A stretch of DNA of 64,000 bases. It comes from Acidobacteriota bacterium (lineage in GTDB: Bacteria > Acidobacteriota > Terriglobia > Terriglobales > Acidobacteriaceae). The stretch covers positions 1 to 64,000 of the forward strand of contig JAJYBU010000009.1 in the NCBI GenBank assembly GCA_021778845.1, in the 5' to 3' direction. Position numbers and translations under genes: made by a program. Below the pieces are notes generated by a model. The model searched no databases and had not been told where the DNA came from. It saw only the letters and a list, made by a program, of their open reading frames with translations. Positions 8,403 through 17,292 of the stretch are shown one piece after another (the first letter of the stretch is position 1; every line of letters begins with the position of its first letter).

Positions 8403-11400
8403 TTACTGGACAGTGAGCGTGAGGTACGTGGACCGGGTGAGGTTGCCGGAGGTCGCCGTCACCGTTAGGTTATACGTCTGCGGGGTCTGACCATAGTACC
8501 CGGTGTTCGCAGCGGAGATACAGCCGGTGAGACCTGCGGTGAGAGCAAACAGCAGGCAGAGAGAGGCGAGTAGCGAGCCGAAGCGCTTGCGGCGGCGGAG
8601 CCAGGCCAGCGGCAGCACCAGGAGGGCCAGGGAGACGGGAGCATATCCGAGGAGCGAGCGATGCGCCGGGTGCGGTTGCTGATGCAAAGCGGCGACGATG
8701 GCTCCGGCAGCTACGCTGAGGGCTACGGGGGTGGTGCCGGAACCGGTGGCGACGCTGGTCGGGGTGAGCTTTCCGGTGGCGTTGGAGGGCAGGCCGGTGA
8801 CGGTGAGCGTGATCGGCGCGGGCAGGGTGGTGGTGATGATCGGCGTGAGAACCAGAGAGTAGGCCGCGGTGCCGCCGGCGATGGTGGTGCCGATGCTGGA
8901 GCTGCCGGAGGCTACGGTGAGGGTGAAGTCGGCGACGGTCTGCGCGTAGCCGGGGGAGGTGGCGGGCGCATTGGCGGTGTCGCCGGAGTAGGACGCAGAG
9001 AGGGTGTGCGTACCGGCGTAGACGAAGCTGGCGCTGATGCTGACGATGCCGTTGACGATGGCGCCGGTGCCGATGGGGGTGTTGCCGTCAAAGAAGCTGA
9101 CGGTGCCGGTGGGCGAGGTGCCGGTGGAGACGAGCGTGGCGGTGAGAATCGTCGGGTTGTCGAGCAGGATGGGATTGACGGAACTGGTGAGGGTGACGGT
9201 GACCAGGCCGAGAACCGTCTGCTGGATGGGCGCGGAGGTGGCGGGCTGGTTGTTGGCGTCGCCGGAGTAGACCGCCGTTAGTGTGTAGACTCCGGGAGTT
9301 GGGAAGTGCGCGACCAGGGTGGCAACGCCGCCGGTGACAGTGCCGGTGCCGATGGCAACGCCGTTGCTCTTGAAGATGACGGTGCCGGTAGCCCCAGTGG
9401 TGCCGGTGGACTTCACGATGGCGGTGAGGGTGGTGTTGGCGTTGACGCTGACGGGGTTGACCGAGGTGGTGAGGGCGACCGTGGTGGTGTAGAGAACGAC
9501 CTGCGTGAGCGGAGCCGAAGTGATGGTCTGGGTGAGCGTGTCGCCGGAGTAGACCGCCGTGAGGATGTGGTTGCCGGTGGTGGTGAAGTTGACCGAGACG
9601 CTGGCGGAGTTGGCGGTGAGGGGCGCGGTGGCGATGACGGTCGAGCCATCATAGAACTTGACGGTGCCGGTGGGCGTGCCGAGCGCGGTGAGGGTGGCGA
9701 TGAGGGTGGTCGACTGGCCGGGCAGAGAGGGGTTGACCGTGCTGGTGAGGCCAAGCGCCGCGACGTTGAGCACCTGCTGCGCGTAGGGGGCAGAGGTTGC
9801 GTTGGTGATGTTGGCGTTCGTGCTGGTGAAGACCGCCTTCAGCGTGTGCGTGCCCGCTGTGGTGAAGCTGATGGGAAGCGCGGCCGTGGACCCGGTCACG
9901 GTGACCGTACCGAGCGACGTGACGCCGTCGAAGAACTGGACGCTGCCGGCGATGGCTCCGAAGACGGGATTCGAGGTGATGGTCGCGGTGAGATTGGTGG
10001 ACTGGCCGACGAGGGACGGGTTGATGGAGCTGGTGAGGGTGAGAGAGGTGGCGTTGCCGACGATCTGGGTGAGAGTGGCGGTGCCGCCCTGGGTGTTGGA
10101 GGTGCTGGCGTAGACGGCCTTGATGGGATAGGTGCCGGAGGCGGCGAAGCTGTCAGCGATGCTGGCGGTGCCGATGGTGGCGGACTTGGAGACGAGCGGC
10201 GCGCTGCCGATGACCGTGGTGCCGTTATAGAAGGTGACCGTGCCGCCGGGAGTGACGGTGCCGGTGGTGGCGACGGTGAGGGTGAAGGTCGTCGATTCGT
10301 TGACGAGCGACGGATTGACGGTGCTGGTCAGGGTGAGAGTGGAGGGCTCAATGACGTTGATCGGGTTACTTATAGCGGTGCCGTTGGCGCCCGGGGGCAA
10401 CGAGGTGGGGTCGGCGGTGGCGGTGGCGGTCCAGATACCGTACTGGTTGAGTTGCAGGCCGGAGGTGGCGGGGATGACGAGGATGCCCTTGTCGGCAGCG
10501 GTCAGGGTGTAGACGCTGGTGTGCGTTCCGGTACCTGTGCCGCCCTGGTAGATGCCGGTGGAGTCCGAGGTGGTGAAGGTGACGTTGCCGACGTAGTCGG
10601 TGGCGACGGTGGTGCCGTCGGCCTGGAGAGCGGTGAGGATGAGCTCAACGGAGTTGCCGAGGAAAATAGTCGCGGGCGTGGCAACCAGGCTGAAGGACTT
10701 GACGGTGGAGAGACCGGTGCCGAGGAGCGTGGCGGTGCCGCCAGCGGTGAGCGTGCCGCCTGCAGCGGAGGTCGCGAGGATGAGATTGGCGGTGTTGGGG
10801 CCGACGACGGTGGGCTCGAAGTTGACGTTGTAGGTGCAGACCTCGCCGATGGAGAAGTTGTCGGACGGAGTGGGAGCGGCTCCGGAGCCGAGGGACGGGC
10901 AGAGTGCAGCCGCGGGGGAGACGGAGGCGCCGAGCAGGAACGCGGTGGGATCGGTGCCGGTGAAGTTGGGGTCGGGGCCGGCGGTGAGCGTGCTGAGGAT
11001 GTTGCCGGTCTCCTGCACGGTGAGGAAGGTGGTTGGGTCGTCGGTGGAGTCGAGTGTCCCGACCACGGTAGCGGTGGGGAAGGTGATGGTGGGCGAGGGG
11101 GATGGGCCGATGGGGCCGGAGCGCTCGACGACGATCAGGCCGAGGGTGGTGTCGCTGATGACGAGGTCGCCGTTGTATTGCGCGTTGGGCGACGTTTGCG
11201 GGCTTCCCTGGATGAGGACGCTGGCGGGGGTGGCGAGGGTGAGGCCGGGATCGGTGAGGACGAACTGGGCGCCGGTGATGGTGGATTCGACGACCCGGCT
11301 GTGGCCAGTGTCAGCGATGTAGAGCGTGCCCGCTGCGTCGACGGCGACGCCGGTGGGGTTGCTGAGCGTGAGGCTGCTGAGGGTAACTACGGTTGCGGTG

Positions 11401-12383
11401 TTGGAACCGAGCGGATTCTCTACGATGCGATTGTTGCCGGAGTCGGCGATGAAGAGATTGCTGTTTGCGTCGATGGCCAGACCTGTGGGACCGGAGAGGG
11501 ATGCGCCGGTGAGGGTCAGGGTGTTCGCAGACGTAGTGCCCAGGGGAAGCTGATAGATCTTGTTGTTGGTCGAGTCGGCGATGTAGAGATCACCGATGAG
11601 GTCGAGGGCAAGTCCTGTGGGCGTGGACAGCGTGACGTTGGAGATGATGAGAGGCGTGGCGGTGACCGGAGTGGCCGTCGGCACGATGACGTAGACCGAA
11701 GCGCCTGAGGAGACATAGAGGTTTCCGACGCCATCGATCACGAGGCCGGAGGTGGCGGTGACGGGCAGCGCGACCAGCTCGGAGTAGACGCCGGCTGCGG
11801 AGAGTTCAAGGATGCGGTTGTTGGTGACGTCGGTGAAGAAGAGATCGCCGAGGCCATCCTGCACGGCGGCACCCGCAGTAAAGGTGGCCGGGGTGAGGGT
11901 GGTGGCGCTGTTGGTGGCTACGACCGTGGCGGGCGAGAGGACTAACTGGGGTCCGACCCCAACGCCGGAGAGATAGATGGTGTTGACGACAACGCCGGCA
12001 CTATTGGTGATCAGGAGCGCGCCAAGACGCAGGCCAATCTGCGTGGGCTTGAAGGCGACAGTGACGGAACAATGGTTGGGTAAGGTGATCGTGCCGATGC
12101 AGCCGGTAGAGATGACGCTGAAGTCTTCGCCGGAAGTGCCCTCAGTGACCGCTGTGACGCTCGCGACGGTGACTCCGCCGGCGGGGCCTGTGAACGTCTT
12201 GCTAGAGATGCTGGTGGTACCGAGATTGACGTCGCCGAAGTCGATTGCCGTGCTTGGGGTGAGGCTCTGTCCGAAGGCTGAAGCTCCGAACACGCAGAGC
12301 AGCATCAGCAGAAGACAGGAACGTGCCGCCGCGAGCGAAATCCGGAGCTGGCTCGGTTGAGCTGCGCGCAGCGAGACAGTCAT
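8403..12383 (-). CDS. large secreted NHL-repeat/Ig-like repeat protein
   Basis: After a signal peptide (LLLMLLCVFGASAFGQ) comes a choice-of-anchor-D/ASPM-like domain (DFGDVNLGTTS) and about five NHL beta-propeller repeats (LYIADSTNNKIY, LFIADSGNNRIV, LYIADTGHSRVV). Five Ig-like repeats of 90-100 residues follow, each opening with a variant of LTSTVNPSL and holding GTVTFYNGTTVIG-type strands. The C-terminus has a hydrophobic span followed by RRRKR and a further hydrophobic stretch. It is probably cell-surface or secreted, used in adhesion or matrix. Two adjacent ATGs (12386, 12383) follow GGAGGA; the second has the better spacing. Length is 1326 aa. Binding partners are not predictable from sequence. 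Confidence 0.8.
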   Translation of the reverse strand: MTVSLRAAQPSQLRISLAAARSCLLLMLLCVFGASAFGQSLTPSTAIDFGDVNLGTTSISSKTFTGPAGGVTVASVTAVTEGTSGEDFSVISTGCIGTITLPNHCSVTVAFKPTQIGLRLGALLITNSAGVVVNTIYLSGVGVGPQLVLSPATVVATNSATTLTPATFTAGAAVQDGLGDLFFTDVTNNRILELSAAGVYSELVALPVTATSGLVIDGVGNLYVSSGASVYVIVPTATPVTATPLIISNVTLSTPTGLALDLIGDLYIADSTNNKIYQLPLGTTSANTLTLTGASLSGPTGLAIDANSNLFIADSGNNRIVENPLGSNTATVVTLSSLTLSNPTGVAVDAAGTLYIADTGHSRVVESTITGAQFVLTDPGLTLATPASVLIQGSPQTSPNAQYNGDLVISDTTLGLIVVERSGPIGPSPSPTITFPTATVVGTLDSTDDPTTFLTVQETGNILSTLTAGPDPNFTGTDPTAFLLGASVSPAAALCPSLGSGAAPTPSDNFSIGEVCTYNVNFEPTVVGPNTANLILATSAAGGTLTAGGTATLLGTGLSTVKSFSLVATPATIFLGNSVELILTALQADGTTVATDYVGNVTFTTSDSTGIYQGGTGTGTHTSVYTLTAADKGILVIPATSGLQLNQYGIWTATATADPTSLPPGANGTAISNPINVIEPSTLTLTSTVNPSLVNESTTFTLTVATTGTVTPGGTVTFYNGTTVIGSAPLVSKSATIGTASIADSFAASGTYPIKAVYASTSNTQGGTATLTQIVGNATSLTLTSSINPSLVGQSTNLTATITSNPVFGAIAGSVQFFDGVTSLGTVTVTGSTAALPISFTTAGTHTLKAVFTSTNANITNATSAPYAQQVLNVAALGLTSTVNPSLPGQSTTLIATLTALGTPTGTVKFYDGSTVIATAPLTANSASVSVNFTTTGNHILTAVYSGDTLTQTITSAPLTQVVLYTTTVALTTSVNPVSVNANTTLTAIVKSTGTTGATGTVIFKSNGVAIGTGTVTGGVATLVAHFPTPGVYTLTAVYSGDANNQPATSAPIQQTVLGLVTVTLTSSVNPILLDNPTILTATLVSTGTSPTGTVSFFDGNTPIGTGAIVNGIVSISASFVYAGTHTLSASYSGDTANAPATSPGYAQTVADFTLTVASGSSSIGTTIAGGTAAYSLVLTPIITTTLPAPITLTVTGLPSNATGKLTPTSVATGSGTTPVALSVAAGAIVAALHQQPHPAHRSLLGYAPVSLALLVLPLAWLRRRKRFGSLLASLCLLFALTAGLTGCISAANTGYYGQTPQTYNLTVTATSGNLTRSTYLTLTVQ

Positions 12384-12917
12384 CATTCCTCCAACAAGGT
12401 CCTGCAGTGCACCAGACAAACTTATTCCCAAGGTTGATGAAAGCATGTAAACCGGCGAAGGAGGGTTGTGCCCCGACACCGGTCAACAGATAATCTTCCA
12501 GCCTTAGGCGATAGACAGTTTCCTACCCATACTAGATACAACGGCTCTGCAAAATCATAAGTCCAACGGCTCTGCATACCTTCTGCAGACAACGCATGCT
12601 GGCAAAACTTGAGGTAACGCGCCAAGAATACCATCTCCTAACGAGTAAATAAGAAATAACCCCCAAGGTGTTCCGGCGGGCGATCATCGACGACAGGGTG
12701 CCGAACCAGAATGGTGTATCTACACCATGCCTGATGAAGTGCTCAATGGGAAAGAACCAGAGAGGGTACGTTGCTGAGGCGGCGGGGAGATGGAGGCGGC
12801 GATTGCCGGAGATTCTGCGGAGTGGGTGCAGATGCTATTCTTCCCAAAAACCGGTTGCCGATAGAAGCCGTCCGCTGGGGCGGCCTGGGAGCCGCGGTGG
12901 CAGAGGAGGACGGAGAG
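12384..12917. other. 534-nt intergenic region between divergent genes
   Basis: No convincing gene is seen. It holds the leader of the large Ig-like gene (minus) and the upstream region of the 12918 gene (plus). A 13-bp sequence, CAACGGCTCTGCA, occurs twice at 12539-12551 and 12564-12576. A weak ACCGG/CCGGT inverted repeat lies at 12451-12483. No riboswitch family could be recognised. Confidence 0.5.
12539..12576. repeat. 13-bp direct repeat, possible operator
   Basis: CAACGGCTCTGCA is repeated exactly with a 25-bp start-to-start distance, about 160 bp upstream of the Ig-like gene. Spaced direct repeats in a divergent promoter region can be regulator sites; this is inference. Confidence 0.35.
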
Positions 12918-13949
12918 ATGACGCCACAGGATGGGGAGTCGCCGAGAACGTTCATTGCGCCGGTGGGCGGAGCCGCGCAGGGCGGACCGGAGGTGGCGGC
13001 AGCCTATGGACTGCGACCACTGTCGACGGGCGAGGTGCTGGACAGGACGTTTTCGATCTACCGGGCGCACTTCTGGCTGTTTGCCGGGCTGGCGTCGCTG
13101 TCAGGCTCGTTCAGCCTGATACTGAATGCGGTGCAACTACTGGTACACCGCATGGTGCTGCTGCATCATGGCTTTCGGATCGCGGCGCTGGAGGCGCAGA
13201 TTGCGACGATTGCGATGACGGTGCTGATGCTGCCGGTGGAGGCGGTGGTGTACGCTGCGTCCGTGCTCGCGCTGTGCGAGGTGTACCTGGGCCGAGAGAT
13301 TCGGGTCAGGAAGGCGCTGCAATCGACGATGCAACGGTGGGCGCGATACGTTGGGATTGCGCTGTGGCAGGGCTGGAGCGCGGCGTGGCTGCTGACGCTT
13401 GTGGTGCTGCCAGGAGCGGTGCTGCTGGGCATGGCGGCCAGGTCGCCGATGTTCCTTGTGTTCGGGGCAACGATGGTGTTCGTGGGCGCGGTGGGAGGCG
13501 GCGTCTACGGCGCGATTGCATACATTCGAAACTCGCTGGGGATTCCGGCAGCACTGATGGAAGGCACGGGGGTGCGCGCGTCGATGCGGCGAAGCAAGGT
13601 GCTGGCGGCAGGGACGAAGGGCCGCATCTTCGTGGTGCTGTTGATTGCCGTGGCGTTGTATATAGTGGCCGGCGCGATTGAGTCGCCGATGGCGTTCTTC
13701 ATTGCGCGATCTCCGCTGCAGGATCATGTGCTTGCGCAGGCGTCTGTTCTGCTGATTGGATTTGTCGCGCACCTGCTGGTGTCGCCGGTGGCGCTGATTG
13801 GATTGACGCTGGTGTACTTCGATCAGCGCGTGCGCCTGGAGGCGTTTGACCTGGTGATGATGATGGGAGGGGGGTCTGCCGCGCCGGCTGCTGCAGCGAA
13901 CGCAGGCGGCGATGCGCACGAGTCGACGGGGAGCGATGGTCAAGGTTAG
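12918..13949 (+). CDS. multi-pass membrane protein, GPDPase membrane-domain-like
   Basis: The 343-aa product has about six hydrophobic segments and the opening LRPLSTGEVLDRTFSIYRAHF, a motif typical of the 'glycerophosphoryl diester phosphodiesterase membrane domain' group that often accompanies DUF4129 genes. It lacks a phosphodiesterase catalytic domain, so it is probably structural or regulatory. The start is placed at the ATG preceded by GGACGGAGAG, 49 codons into the track ORF. It overlaps the start of the DUF4129 gene and heads a MoxR-type operon. Confidence 0.7.
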   Translation: MTPQDGESPRTFIAPVGGAAQGGPEVAAAYGLRPLSTGEVLDRTFSIYRAHFWLFAGLASLSGSFSLILNAVQLLVHRMVLLHHGFRIAALEAQIATIAMTVLMLPVEAVVYAASVLALCEVYLGREIRVRKALQSTMQRWARYVGIALWQGWSAAWLLTLVVLPGAVLLGMAARSPMFLVFGATMVFVGAVGGGVYGAIAYIRNSLGIPAALMEGTGVRASMRRSKVLAAGTKGRIFVVLLIAVALYIVAGAIESPMAFFIARSPLQDHVLAQASVLLIGFVAHLLVSPVALIGLTLVYFDQRVRLEAFDLVMMMGGGSAAPAAAANAGGDAHESTGSDGQG

Positions 13950-14973
13950 TGGATACCGCATGATCGCCGCGATGCTGATGGTGATGGCGATGGGAGAGCC
14001 GCCTGCAGCACGTGCGGCAGCGCTGCAGACTGTTTCGGCGGCGGCGTTTCAAGCAGAGGTGGTCCGGCTCGAAGGAGTGGTGGCGCAATGCGCAGCGGTG
14101 GCGGCGTGCAAGGTGGAGAGCGTTGGCAATGATGTACAGGTGGACGATCCGGCGAAGGGCGGCTTCGAGGAGCACTGGGAGTGGCTGCGCGCTGCGTTGA
14201 AGACAGCGAAGACGGCGAAGGCTGGAGAGCGTGCGACGCTGATGCGGGAGGCAGAGGCGCGGCTCGCGGAGATGGCGCAGGAGAGTGTGGCGGCGTCGGA
14301 CACGCAACAGGACTTTAGCCATGCACGTGCGGTGGCGAACGCGGTTCTGGCGCGACCGGAGTTCCTGAGCGACGGCGGGCCGACGTGGTGGGACAGGGCG
14401 AAGGCCCGGATGCTCGCGTGGGTAAGCCGTTTCTTTGAAGGCGTGGTGAAGGTGGGCAGCGCTGCGCCGTGGCTGGGGACGCTGCTGGAGTGGGTGTTTT
14501 ACGTTGGAACTGCGGTGGGGTTGCTGTTCTTTCTGCTGCGGAATCTGGCGCGGCAGAGATTGCGTGTGGCGTTTGGCGGAGCGACGTTGCGCGCTGCGGC
14601 GTGGGAGAACGAAGCGGAAGACTGGGCACAATGGGCGGAGCAGCACGCGGCAGCACGCGAGTGGCGCGAGGCAGTGCACGGCTTGTACTGGGCGGCCATC
14701 ATCTTGCTGGAGGCTCGACGCGCGTGGCGGCATAATCCGACACGCACGCCACGCGAGTATGTGCTGCTGCTGAAGCGAGGGTCTGCGCAACAGAAGCGAC
14801 TACGCAGCCTGACCCAGATCTTTGAGCGCGTTTGGTATGGACTGCGCGAGGCAGATGAGGCGGAGTACATCGAAGCGCGCACGCTGTATGAGCAACTGGC
14901 GGCGAGCACGCTGGAGGCCGAGGACAACACGGTCGGCACAAGCGAAGCGCTTTCGACGGGAAGCGTGGCATGA
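13936..14973 (+). CDS. DUF4129 domain protein of the MoxR cluster
   Basis: A signal-like N-terminus (MIAAMLMVMAMGEPPAARAA) precedes an exported region, a membrane span at about 180-200 (GTLLEWVFYVGTAVGLLFFLL) and a cytoplasmic C-terminal part carrying RTPREYVLLL, the hallmark of DUF4129. Proteins of this family go with MoxR and DUF58 partners and transglutaminase-like proteins. The start overlaps the upstream gene by 14 nt and the stop overlaps the next gene in an ATGA, which indicates translational coupling. Its function is unknown, but the context suggests envelope complex assembly or stress. Confidence 0.75.
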   Translation: MVKVSGYRMIAAMLMVMAMGEPPAARAAALQTVSAAAFQAEVVRLEGVVAQCAAVAACKVESVGNDVQVDDPAKGGFEEHWEWLRAALKTAKTAKAGERATLMREAEARLAEMAQESVAASDTQQDFSHARAVANAVLARPEFLSDGGPTWWDRAKARMLAWVSRFFEGVVKVGSAAPWLGTLLEWVFYVGTAVGLLFFLLRNLARQRLRVAFGGATLRAAAWENEAEDWAQWAEQHAAAREWREAVHGLYWAAIILLEARRAWRHNPTRTPREYVLLLKRGSAQQKRLRSLTQIFERVWYGLREADEAEYIEARTLYEQLAASTLEAEDNTVGTSEALSTGSVA

Positions 14974-16208
14974 GCCGGGGAGCGAGCGCATACGACCGCA
15001 GGATGCTGTTGACGCTGTGTCTCGTGATGGTGGTGATGATCATAGGCGTGAGTATCCTTGCGCCCCAGAGCGAGGAGGATAATCCGAGACCGACGACGAC
15101 CAACAGCGGTCCGCATGGAGCGAAGGCGGCGTATCTGACGTTTGAGGGCCTGGGGAGAAAGAGCACGGAGTGGAACCGCTCGCTCGAGGGATTGAATAAA
15201 GACGTGAGCGATGAGCAGGCTGCGCGCACTACGCTGATCCTGGCGGAGCCGGAGTACGATGCGACGGAACGCAAGGCGCTGGCCGCAGAGTTGAAGCAGT
15301 TTCTGGAGCGTGGTGGGCGCGTGCTGGTGACAGGACCAACCGGCGCGCTGCTGCTGCCGGACGGAGATGTGCAGGCTCCGGGATGGATCGAAAGCGGACT
15401 GTGCCATACGACGCCCGAGGGGCCGGGAACGCTGGCGCGCGCGGGCAGCGTGGAGATGGACGACAGCTCGAGGTGGGCTAGTGCGGGGCCGCAGTATCGC
15501 GTGGAGCAGAGATGCGGCGAGGACGCCGTGGTGGTGCGTTATGACGTCGGGAAGGGCGAGGCGGTGTGGTGGAGTTCGTCGGCTCCGCTGGAGAATGCGG
15601 AGTTGAGGAACGATGCAGACCTGCGGCTGCTGATGGCGACGGTGGGAAGCGGGCGCGATGTGGTGTTCGATGAGTCGCTGCATGGAGAGGTGAAGACGCT
15701 GTGGGATGCGGCGAAGGGGTTGCCGCTGCGCTGGCTGGCGGCGCAGGCGGCACTGCTGTTTGTGTTGCTGGTGGTGAGCTTTGGCAGAAGGCGCGGGCCG
15801 ATGCGATCGCCAGTGCAACTGCCGCGGAGTTCGCCGGTGGAGTTTGCCGTGTCGATGGGCGATTTGTATGAGAAGGCGGCGGTGAGCAGTGCGGCCATGG
15901 AAGCTGCAAAGCGGCGATTACTGCGGGTGCTGACGCGCGAGGCGGGGTTGACGCAGGGAACGGTCGAAGAGGGGCCGGAGGCGATTGCCGAGGCACTGCA
16001 ACTGCGGCTGGGCGGCGACTGGTCGCGACTGAGCGAGCACCTGCAAGAGGCGCAGAAGGCACAGCATGAGGCCATCGCGATGGGTAGTGCGCTGGCACTG
16101 GTGCGCGCGTTGAGCGAGGATGCAGAGAGCGTGCGGCAGAGCCTTGCCCCGGACGATGGGCGGCATGCGAGGTTGCAGGTTGAGTCGTTGTCAATGAGAA
16201 TTTCTTGA
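14970..16208 (+). CDS. DUF4350 domain membrane-anchored protein
   Basis: An N-terminal membrane anchor (about 12-30, MLLTLCLVMVVMIIGVSIL) is followed by a DUF4350 domain resembling a type-1 glutamine amidotransferase fold (AAYLTFEGLG, FLERGGRVLVTGP). A second hydrophobic segment lies at about 250-268 and a charged C-terminal region follows. This architecture sits between DUF4129 and MoxR genes in many bacteria. ATGA overlap with the upstream gene and a 5-nt gap to moxR point to one transcript. Length is 412 aa. Confidence 0.75.
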   Translation: MSRGASAYDRRMLLTLCLVMVVMIIGVSILAPQSEEDNPRPTTTNSGPHGAKAAYLTFEGLGRKSTEWNRSLEGLNKDVSDEQAARTTLILAEPEYDATERKALAAELKQFLERGGRVLVTGPTGALLLPDGDVQAPGWIESGLCHTTPEGPGTLARAGSVEMDDSSRWASAGPQYRVEQRCGEDAVVVRYDVGKGEAVWWSSSAPLENAELRNDADLRLLMATVGSGRDVVFDESLHGEVKTLWDAAKGLPLRWLAAQAALLFVLLVVSFGRRRGPMRSPVQLPRSSPVEFAVSMGDLYEKAAVSSAAMEAAKRRLLRVLTREAGLTQGTVEEGPEAIAEALQLRLGGDWSRLSEHLQEAQKAQHEAIAMGSALALVRALSEDAESVRQSLAPDDGRHARLQVESLSMRIS

Positions 16209-16213
16209 TTTGA

Positions 16214-17206
16214 ATGGGAGAGCGAGTGAGCGAAGACGGTGCGGGTGTAGCGGCGGCAAACGAGTTGTTCACCAGAGGACAGGTGCAGATCGGGCGCGTG
16301 ATTGCGGGACAGCAGGAGGCCATTGCGCAGGCGTTGCTGACCATGCTGTGCGGCGGCCATGCGCTGATTGAAGGCGTGCCCGGAGTGGCCAAGACGCTGG
16401 CGGTGAAGACGCTGGCGCGATTCCTGGGGCTGGAGTTCCGGCGCGTGTCGGGAACGCCGGATATGATGCCCGCGGATATTTTGGGAACGAGCGTGTTCTC
16501 GCCCGCATTTGGCGAGCGGCCCGGCGAATTCAGCTTTCATCCGGGTCCGGTGTTCACGCAGTTTCTGCTGACCGATGAGATCAATCGGATACCGCCCAGG
16601 ACGCAGGCGGCGCTGTTGGAGTCGATGGAAGAACGACAGGTGACCGCGGACGGCGAGCGGCATGAGCTGGATAGATTTTTTACGGTGTTTGCGACGCAGA
16701 ATCCGGTGGAGTTTGAGGGCACGTACCCGCTGCCGGAGGCGCAACTGGATCGGTTTCTGTTGAAGATCAAGATGGAGTATCCGGAGTTGGCTGACGAGCG
16801 CGTGGTGCTGGAGCGTCACCATGCGGCGCTGGATAGTGAAGGGCTCGCGGAGACCTTGATTGAGCCGGTTCCGTTTGAGCTTCTGACGGCTGCGCGGCGG
16901 GAGATTCGTGCGGTGCGCGTGGAGCCGGCGATCTTCGATTACCTGCTCGCTGTGGTTCGCAGAACAAGGGCGTGGCCGACGATTGCGCTGGGAGCGAGCC
17001 CCCGGGCGAGTACGGGATTGCTGCTGGTGGCGAAGGCGTTTGCGGCGCGCGAGCAGCGGGACTTTGTGATTCCCGATGATGTGAAGGAGGCTGCTCTGCC
17101 GGTGCTGCGGCATCGGCTGGTGCTGCGGCCGGAGGCGGAGCTTGAAGGACTGGATGCGGACCGCGTGGTGAGGGATGTGCTCGCGGCTACCCAGGTGCCG
17201 AAGTGA
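16214..17206 (+). CDS. MoxR-family AAA+ ATPase
   Basis: MoxR ATPases act as chaperones that mature or insert partner complexes, often with DUF58/VWA proteins. Visible motifs are Walker A GVPGVAKT, the MoxR signature SGTPDMMPADILG, Walker B LLTDEINRIPPRTQAALLE, sensor 1 FATQNPVE, and the C-terminal lid region GASPRASTGLL. Length 330 aa is normal. A GTG at 16226 preceded by GGGAGAG may be the real start, since the ATG at 16214 has no ribosome site. Downstream is the DUF58 gene after an 86-nt gap. Confidence 0.9.
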   Translation: MGERVSEDGAGVAAANELFTRGQVQIGRVIAGQQEAIAQALLTMLCGGHALIEGVPGVAKTLAVKTLARFLGLEFRRVSGTPDMMPADILGTSVFSPAFGERPGEFSFHPGPVFTQFLLTDEINRIPPRTQAALLESMEERQVTADGERHELDRFFTVFATQNPVEFEGTYPLPEAQLDRFLLKIKMEYPELADERVVLERHHAALDSEGLAETLIEPVPFELLTAARREIRAVRVEPAIFDYLLAVVRRTRAWPTIALGASPRASTGLLLVAKAFAAREQRDFVIPDDVKEAALPVLRHRLVLRPEAELEGLDADRVVRDVLAATQVPK

Positions 17207-17292
17207 TACAGAAGAGATCCGGGATTGGCGCAAACCTCCGGGCTTTCGCGCCGCAGGCTGAAGCACTGAAGCCATTTGTGCGCTGACACGTT

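Noticed and set aside
9306-11708. 800-aa plus-strand ORF
   Set aside because: It is a mirror of the Ig/NHL gene with no domain patterns.
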